From Phycisphaera sp. (GTDB lineage Bacteria > Planctomycetota > Phycisphaerae > Phycisphaerales > Zrk34): a DNA stretch of 64,000 bases. Where the stretch lies: assembly GCA_016125285.1 (NCBI GenBank), contig WGMA01000041.1, positions 1 through 64,000 of the forward strand, in the 5' to 3' direction. This document shows, piece by piece, positions 59,783-64,000 of this stretch. Position numbers and translations under genes: made by a program. Position 1 is the stretch's first letter. The number at the start of each line of letters is the position of its first letter. The notes under the pieces are model-generated. The model was not told where the DNA came from, searched no databases, and saw only the letters and a list, made by a program, of their open reading frames with translations.

Positions 59783-59812
59783 TTGGATATTCGGCGGCGA
59801 TTCTGCTATAAT
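59783..59812 (+). promoter_or_regulatory. Strong promoter without an obvious gene
   Basis: TTGGAT (59783-59788) is followed by 18 bases and a consensus TATAAT (59807-59812). Initiation near 59819 would read rightward into 59820-60053. Confidence 0.5.
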
Positions 59813-60053
59813 CGATAGATTGCGGGCGGTTCAACCGACGTGTTGGCATGTCCCGTCTGGGCGCCGTGCGCCCCGGCCGGGTGAGCGCTGCGCAGATCGA
59901 GATTTGGGGGGGCGGCATGCGCATGAAATGTGAGTGTCGGGGGGCGCGGTGTTCGACGTGCGCGGGGTGCTTACGTAGTCCGCCAGCGCGGAACGGCACG
60001 AATCGGTACGGTTGGCGCGGGTACCCCCCCCAGCGCGGTCGTGCGGGGCGAAG
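59813..60053 (+). other. GC-rich intergenic segment downstream of the orphan promoter
   Basis: This stretch has no convincing gene. An ATG at 59917 after GGGGGGG opens a 53-codon Cys-rich frame (MRMKCECRGARC...), but it runs into the antisense of the ElyC gene. Local self-complementary stretches (for example CAACCG near 59833 and CGGTTG near 60009) leave room for a structured RNA. None of the standard RNAs (RNase P, tmRNA, SRP) is recognisable. The whole 616 bases between the cold-shock and ElyC genes (59438-60053) hold only this, the two promoters and the csp leader. Confidence 0.35.
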
Positions 60054-61151
60054 TCAGCCCAGCAGCGGGCCGGCGTAGTACCACCACAGAGCGACGACCT
60101 CGCGGCCCATGTTGTAGGGCAACTGTGTCAACGGATACGCCTCGCGGGCGGGGACGGTGTAGACGTCGAGTCCGGCCTGCTGATACGCGAGCTTGATCCG
60201 CGGCAGGTGGTAGAAGTGGCTGACGGCGATGACGCGGCGGAGGTGAAGATCATGGAGCAGGGGGACGGTGTTGTCGACGGTGGCGCGGGTGTTGATCCCG
60301 GCGGGGTCGCACACGATCGCGTTGTCGGGCACGCCGAGCCGCACGGCGTAGCGGCGCATCGCCTCGGTCTCGTGGATGTCGCCGTCGCCGGGCCCGCCGG
60401 AGAACACGAGCCTGCGCGTCAGGCCGGCGTGGTAGAGGTCGCACGCGGTGCGGACCCGGTCGGCCAGGGCCTGCGAAGGGGCGCCGTTGGCGTAGGCGCG
60501 GGCGCCGAAGACGACCGCGGCGTCGGCGGGGCGGCGGTAGTCGGTGTGCCCGAAGCAGAGCATCTGCATCAGCGGAAACGCGACGGCGCACGCCGCGGCG
60601 ACCGCGAGCACGACCGCGCGGCGCAGCCAGCGGTGACGCGGCGGGCCGTGTGGCGAATCGAGCGCTGGATCATGCGGCGCGCCACACGCGGCCGCTTCGT
60701 CCGCCGATCGATTCGCGATGATGACGCCGGTCAGCATCACGCCCAGCCCCGCCATGACCAGCAGCGAGAAAGGCAGCGGGAACCCCGCGTCGATCACGCC
60801 ACGCCCAAGCAACCGCACGAACACCGCGGCGTTACCGGTGGCGATCGTCAGCAGCACCGCGAGCGTACCGATCGTGCCCCATCGGCGCACCGGGCGCATC
60901 GCCGGCCACGACGCGAACCCGAGCATGACGATCGCCGCGGCCCAGGTCAGCGGCAGCGCCATCGCCGCGGGCAGGCGTCGCAGGTCGATCCACCACAGGT
61001 TCGCGTCGTAGCCGGGCCGCGCCAGATCACCCAGCAGATTGAGCAGCGTAAACAACCCGACGAACAGCGCCACGCCGCGCGCCGCGTCGACAGCCGTCCC
61101 GCGGAGCAGCCTGCGGGAAAGACGCGGAAATCGGCGGGATTTGAGGGGCAT
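60054..61151 (-). CDS. ElyC/SanA/YdcF (DUF218) membrane protein
   Basis: The protein has 365 residues with about five membrane helices in the first 195 (for example AAAIVMLGFASWPAM, LLVMAGLGVMLTGVII, AVVLAVAAACAVAFPLM). A cytoplasmic-type Rossmann DUF218 domain follows from about residue 205: DAAVVFGARAYANG, RLVFSGGPGDGD, HETEAMRRYAV, INTRATVDNT and VIAVSHFYHLPRIKLAY. ElyC and SanA homologues affect envelope integrity and lipid-carrier use. SanA-like proteins share the VFGARAYANG motif. It diverges from the FtsW/RodA gene with a 90-base gap, so both may be envelope genes under shared control. Confidence 0.85.
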   Translation of the reverse strand: MPLKSRRFPRLSRRLLRGTAVDAARGVALFVGLFTLLNLLGDLARPGYDANLWWIDLRRLPAAMALPLTWAAAIVMLGFASWPAMRPVRRWGTIGTLAVLLTIATGNAAVFVRLLGRGVIDAGFPLPFSLLVMAGLGVMLTGVIIANRSADEAAACGAPHDPALDSPHGPPRHRWLRRAVVLAVAAACAVAFPLMQMLCFGHTDYRRPADAAVVFGARAYANGAPSQALADRVRTACDLYHAGLTRRLVFSGGPGDGDIHETEAMRRYAVRLGVPDNAIVCDPAGINTRATVDNTVPLLHDLHLRRVIAVSHFYHLPRIKLAYQQAGLDVYTVPAREAYPLTQLPYNMGREVVALWWYYAGPLLG

Positions 61152-61241
61152 TTCAGTAACATCGAACGATCAACGCGTCTGTCATTAGTTAAGCTCGTTG
61201 GCGATTCAAGCGATCCGGCCGCGCCGACCGATAAGTCCATC

Positions 61242-62414
61242 ATGCTCACCGCCGGACAGACGCTGCAGTGGATCGTCATCTCGTTGCTTTGCATCGCGGT
61301 GATCATGGTGCATTCGGCGGGCATGAGCATCAGCGGCGAGCCGGCCACCATCGACAGCCTGCTGTACGGACGCCCGACGCTCTACGCCGTCGCGGCGATC
61401 GCCGTGATGTGGGTGCTGAGCTGGGTCGACGTGCGCAGCTTCGACGCCCGGCTTGGCATGTGGAACCCGATCGTGTGGATGACGGTCGTCTCGATCGGCC
61501 TGTGTGTCGCGGCGCTGGTGCCGGGCCTTGGCCGCAACGTCAACGGCGCGAGCCGGTGGCTGTCGCTCGGCCCGGCGAGTTGGGGCCTGAGCTTTCAGCC
61601 CAGCGAGCTGGCGAAGTGGGTGATGATCGCCGCGATGGCGTGGTGGGGGGCACGGCACGCGGGGTCGATGAAGAAGTTCTTCAGCGGGCTGGCGCCGCCG
61701 CTGATGCTGCTGGGCTTTGTGATGGGCCTGGTGGTGATCGAGGACCTCGGCACGGCGTTGCTGATCGGCGTGGTCGGCACGATCGTGCTGATCGCCGCGG
61801 GAGCGCGCATCTGGCAGTTCATGCTGCTGCTGCCCGGCGCGTGCGCGGTGCTGTGGTACATGATCGCCTCCGAGCCGTACCGCGTGCAGCGCCTGACCGC
61901 GTTCCTCGATCCGTGGGCCGACCCGAACGGCGTCGGCTACCACCCGATCCAGTCGATGGTCGCGATCGCCGGCGGACAGATCACCGGGCGCGGCCTCGGC
62001 AACGGCCTGCAGAAGTTCGGCTACCTGCCCGAAGACACCACCGACTTCCTGTTCGCGATCATCTGCGAGGAGCTCGGCATCGCCGGCGCGTGCCTCGTCG
62101 TCGGGCTGTACCTGCTGCTGCTGCTGACGGGCCTCGGCATCGTGCGCGACTGCCGCCGGCCGTTCTGTCGCCTGCTGGGGCTCGGCGTGCTGGCGACGAT
62201 CGGCATCCAGGCGGTGATGAACATCGCGGTGGTGACGGTCGTGGTGCCGACGAAGGGGATCGCGCTGCCGCTGCTATCGAGCGGCGGCACGGGCTGGGTG
62301 ATGTGCGCCGGAGCGGTGGGGCTGCTCGTAGCGATCGACCGCATCAACCGCCTCGACGCCGAGGAAGCGGCGGATGAGATCGACGCGATGGTCGCGCGGC
62401 CCGCGCTGGTCTAA
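61242..62414 (+). CDS. FtsW/RodA/SpoVE-family glycosyltransferase
   Basis: This 390-residue SEDS-family polytopic membrane protein would polymerise lipid II into glycan. Ten or so helices are visible. Conserved family blocks are NGASRWLSLG, SFQPSELAKW, LVVIEDLGTALLIG, GRGLGNGLQKFGYLPEDTTDFLFAIICEELG and TKGIALPLLSSGGT. These decide the family, but not FtsW versus RodA. No division or penicillin-binding gene is adjacent. The ATG at 61242 is used. The frame is open further upstream, but that part overlaps the divergent ElyC gene. Confidence 0.9.
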   Translation: MLTAGQTLQWIVISLLCIAVIMVHSAGMSISGEPATIDSLLYGRPTLYAVAAIAVMWVLSWVDVRSFDARLGMWNPIVWMTVVSIGLCVAALVPGLGRNVNGASRWLSLGPASWGLSFQPSELAKWVMIAAMAWWGARHAGSMKKFFSGLAPPLMLLGFVMGLVVIEDLGTALLIGVVGTIVLIAAGARIWQFMLLLPGACAVLWYMIASEPYRVQRLTAFLDPWADPNGVGYHPIQSMVAIAGGQITGRGLGNGLQKFGYLPEDTTDFLFAIICEELGIAGACLVVGLYLLLLLTGLGIVRDCRRPFCRLLGLGVLATIGIQAVMNIAVVTVVVPTKGIALPLLSSGGTGWVMCAGAVGLLVAIDRINRLDAEEAADEIDAMVARPALV

Positions 62415-62477
62415 CGTCGGGGCTTGTCGGACCACGGGTTTCGAAACCGGCCGGTTGCGCGTACAATCCCGCGTCTT

Positions 62478-62876
62478 ATGGCAGACGAAACCAACAAGAA
62501 CGATACCGCCGACAACACGCCCGCGCAGCTCCAGGGCTGGGTGCCGGACGTCGAAGATCACTGCGAGCTGTTCAAGGCGCTGGACAAGGCGTTCGACTAC
62601 CGCGGCGACGTCACGCTCGAGCTGCGCGACGGGCGCACGATCGAGGGCTACGTCTTCGACCGCCGCACGGGCCAGGGGCTCGACGATTCGGTCATCCGGC
62701 TGATCCCCAGGGACAGCGACGACCGTCTCGAAGTGGTCTACGCGGACATCGCGCGGCTCGAGTTCAGCGGCAAGGACACCGCCGCGGGCAAGAGCTGGGA
62801 GAACTGGGTGCGCCGCTACGTCGAGAAGAAGATGGCCGGGGAAGAGGCGAGCATCTACCACGACGAGGCGCACTGA
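62478..62876 (+). CDS. Small hypothetical protein with an Sm/SH3-like strand pattern
   Basis: The protein has 132 residues and is soluble and acidic. The middle (DVTLELRDGRTIEGYVFDRR, then SVIRLIPRDSDDRLEVVYADIARLEF) has the alternating strands of a small beta-barrel such as an Sm or SH3 fold. This is suggestive only. The C-terminus is a basic helix (SWENWVRRYVEKKMAGE). TACAAT at 62462-62467 ends 10 bases before the ATG with no ribosome site, a leaderless arrangement. It is probably expressed separately from the upstream FtsW/RodA gene. Confidence 0.7.
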   Translation: MADETNKNDTADNTPAQLQGWVPDVEDHCELFKALDKAFDYRGDVTLELRDGRTIEGYVFDRRTGQGLDDSVIRLIPRDSDDRLEVVYADIARLEFSGKDTAAGKSWENWVRRYVEKKMAGEEASIYHDEAH

Positions 62877-62923
62877 CCCGACGCGTCACGCCGACACCGC
62901 GGAGCGCTCCGACACGGGGCGCT

Positions 62924-63838
62924 TCACTTCGTATACATGTAGACGCCGATGGCGATGATCATCATCACCGCGGCGGCGGCGCGCCGCACGAGGATGGGCG
63001 TCGAGACCTTCTGCTCGAGGTGGACCATGCCGAGGCGTGCGAGGCACGCGCCGAGGATGATGGAGAACACGCCGCGCGTGGCGAGGATGATGTTGCCGAG
63101 CACCGGGCCGATCATCGCCAGCGCCCCGAAGAAGCAGAACATGCCCACGAGCCAGGCGCCGGCGAAGGGCGCGGCGGCGTACCAGTCGCCGCGTCGCCTC
63201 GATCCGAACCACGGCAGCGCGGCGGCGGCGACCAGGCCGCAGAGCACGTAGGTGGCCAGCGCGGCGATGACCGACGCGTGCATCTTGGTCTCGGCGGCGA
63301 CGTCCGCGCCGCCGCCCATCGCGCCGACGAGCCTGATGATGTCGATATCGGCCAGGGCGTAGGCGACGCACGCGGTCAGCGAGCCGACGACCGCGGGCCA
63401 CGGCAGCCAGCCGCCCGACGCGTTGAGCACGAACGCCGCCGCGACGCTCACGCCGACCGCCAGCCACTGCCACGCGTTGATCTCGATGCCCAGGACGAGC
63501 ATCGCCAGGATCGCCACCGCGCCGATCTTCAGGCCCAGCAGGGGCGACACGCGCGACGCGTCGGCCTTGCGCAGCGCGACGAAGAACGCGCCCTGGCCGA
63601 CGAGGTACCAACCGGCCGATCCGGCGAGCGGCACGGCGTAGCTCGCGACGTCGCGCAGGTGGTCGTCCCACATCAACGACAGGCCCACCGCGGCGAACAC
63701 GCCCATGATCAGGTGCGCCATGACCATCAGCTTCATCACGCTGCCGTGCTTGGACACGACGAACTGGCGCGTGAGCACGTACGCGACCGACTGACTCGTG
63801 GCCGTGCCGAACGCAAGGATGACGCCGAGGGTGCCCAT
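62924..63838 (-). CDS. EamA/DMT-like membrane transporter
   Basis: The 304-residue product has about ten membrane helices in two halves, matching the drug/metabolite transporter fold (EamA repeats): residues 1-145 and 150-300. Typical segments are GTLGVILAFGTATSQSVAYV, GWYLVGQGAFFVAL and VSPLLGLKIGAVAILAML in the first half, and LATYVLCGLVAAAALPW in the second. The ATG at 63838 is preceded by TATGAT (63853-63848) with 9 bases between, a leaderless layout. An in-frame GTG at 63847 is an alternative start. The substrate cannot be told. Confidence 0.85.
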   Translation of the reverse strand: MGTLGVILAFGTATSQSVAYVLTRQFVVSKHGSVMKLMVMAHLIMGVFAAVGLSLMWDDHLRDVASYAVPLAGSAGWYLVGQGAFFVALRKADASRVSPLLGLKIGAVAILAMLVLGIEINAWQWLAVGVSVAAAFVLNASGGWLPWPAVVGSLTACVAYALADIDIIRLVGAMGGGADVAAETKMHASVIAALATYVLCGLVAAAALPWFGSRRRGDWYAAAPFAGAWLVGMFCFFGALAMIGPVLGNIILATRGVFSIILGACLARLGMVHLEQKVSTPILVRRAAAAVMMIIAIGVYMYTK

Positions 63839-63878
63839 GGGTCGCACATCATACGGTTCGTGGTGGGGATCGCACTTC

Positions 63879-63901
63879 GGGCCGGCGCGCGCCGCCGGCC
63901 C
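63879..63901. terminator. GC-rich hairpin upstream of the transporter gene
   Basis: GGGCCGGC and GCCGGCCC form an 8-bp stem with a 7-base loop. It may end transcription from the partial gene at the right edge. There is no T-tract. Confidence 0.4.
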
Positions 63902-63955
63902 GTTGACTCAGATGCAACGCTGACGCGTTGGTCACAACGAAAATGCCCGCGGGTC

Positions 63956-64000
63956 TCACTCGGCGTCGAGTTCGGGATGGTCGTACAGCATGCTCCACTC
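63956..64000 (-). CDS. 3' end of a gene continuing beyond the window
   Basis: Minus-strand reading gives EWSMLYDHPELDAE followed by TGA at 63958-63956. The composition fits a coding end, and the gene runs off the right edge. Its product cannot be identified from 14 residues. Confidence 0.35.
   Translation of the reverse strand, partial: EWSMLYDHPELDAE

Noticed and set aside
59917-60078. Cys-rich small protein beginning MRMKCECRGARC
   Set aside because: It overlaps the end of the ElyC gene, its composition is Arg/Gly/Pro low-complexity, and the cysteines stop after one cluster. I keep only the promoter as an observation.

Overview
This is a high-GC, gene-dense stretch of bacterial chromosome. 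The gene content points to a planctomycete, most likely of the Phycisphaerae type. The markers are a DUF1501 protein, a PVC-type membrane-bound dehydrogenase fused to a c-type haem domain, a secreted sulfatase, an H-X9-DG-like prepilin, a MoxR/DUF58/BatA/DUF4159 operon, squalene genes hpnC-hpnD-hpnE, MJ0042-like zinc ribbons and a degenerate transmembrane kinase. Family names come from recognising motifs by eye. No database search was run.

Layout. 186-2724 (minus): purB, then a Ca2+/cation antiporter. 2947-4885 (plus): an ECF-like sigma factor overlapping its presumed membrane regulator. 4891-5626: a small lipoprotein-like gene bracketed by a perfect 25-bp inverted repeat. 5673-8535 (plus): coaX, two small membrane proteins and a shortened MnmE-like GTPase. 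8614-10521 (minus): a large secreted protein. 10709-14110 (plus): a zinc-ribbon/TM/ankyrin protein interrupted by an in-frame TGA. 14140-17579: a Dabb protein, a prepilin, an array of three covarying hairpins and a DUF1015 protein. 17655-17728: a CAU-anticodon tRNA, followed by a 33-bp copy of part of itself. 17836-25081: a coiled-coil protein, a transmembrane pseudokinase, a UbiB-like kinase and the haem dehydrogenase.

25087-41446 (minus) is one long run of nine genes with 1-4 base overlaps or short gaps. In transcription order these are a TPR/HExxH protein, DUF4159, MoxR ATPase, DUF58, BatA-like VWA protein, DUF4175-like giant with a Q/G repeat, a VWA/GATase-like membrane protein, a caspase-like pseudo-protease and a serine hydrolase. 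It reads as an envelope or stress module built around a MoxR chaperone and VWA proteins.

41619-48480 (plus): sulfatase, birA, a TsaC/Sua5-LMW-phosphatase fusion, rpiB, a hypothetical protein, a rhomboid protease and a CxxC protein. 48490-54271 is an isoprenoid neighbourhood: rlmN and ispH on minus, with hpnC-hpnD-hpnE diverging on plus to make squalene. 54272-64000: an M20 dipeptidase with a small coupled gene, a DUF1501 protein, a DUF6263 protein, a cold-shock protein with a long leader, an ElyC/DUF218 protein, an FtsW/RodA protein, a small unknown protein, an EamA-like transporter and the 3' end of one further gene. Bases 1-185 hold no gene that I can see.

Three themes run through the window. 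First, palindromic intergenic-type repeats sit beside or inside genes: around the lipoprotein gene, between ispH and hpnC, at the birA start, and translated inside hpnE. Second, many genes have a -10-like hexamer 6-10 bases before the start codon, which suggests leaderless mRNAs. Third, the clearest candidate for something undescribed is the array of three covarying bulged hairpins at 15770-15959.
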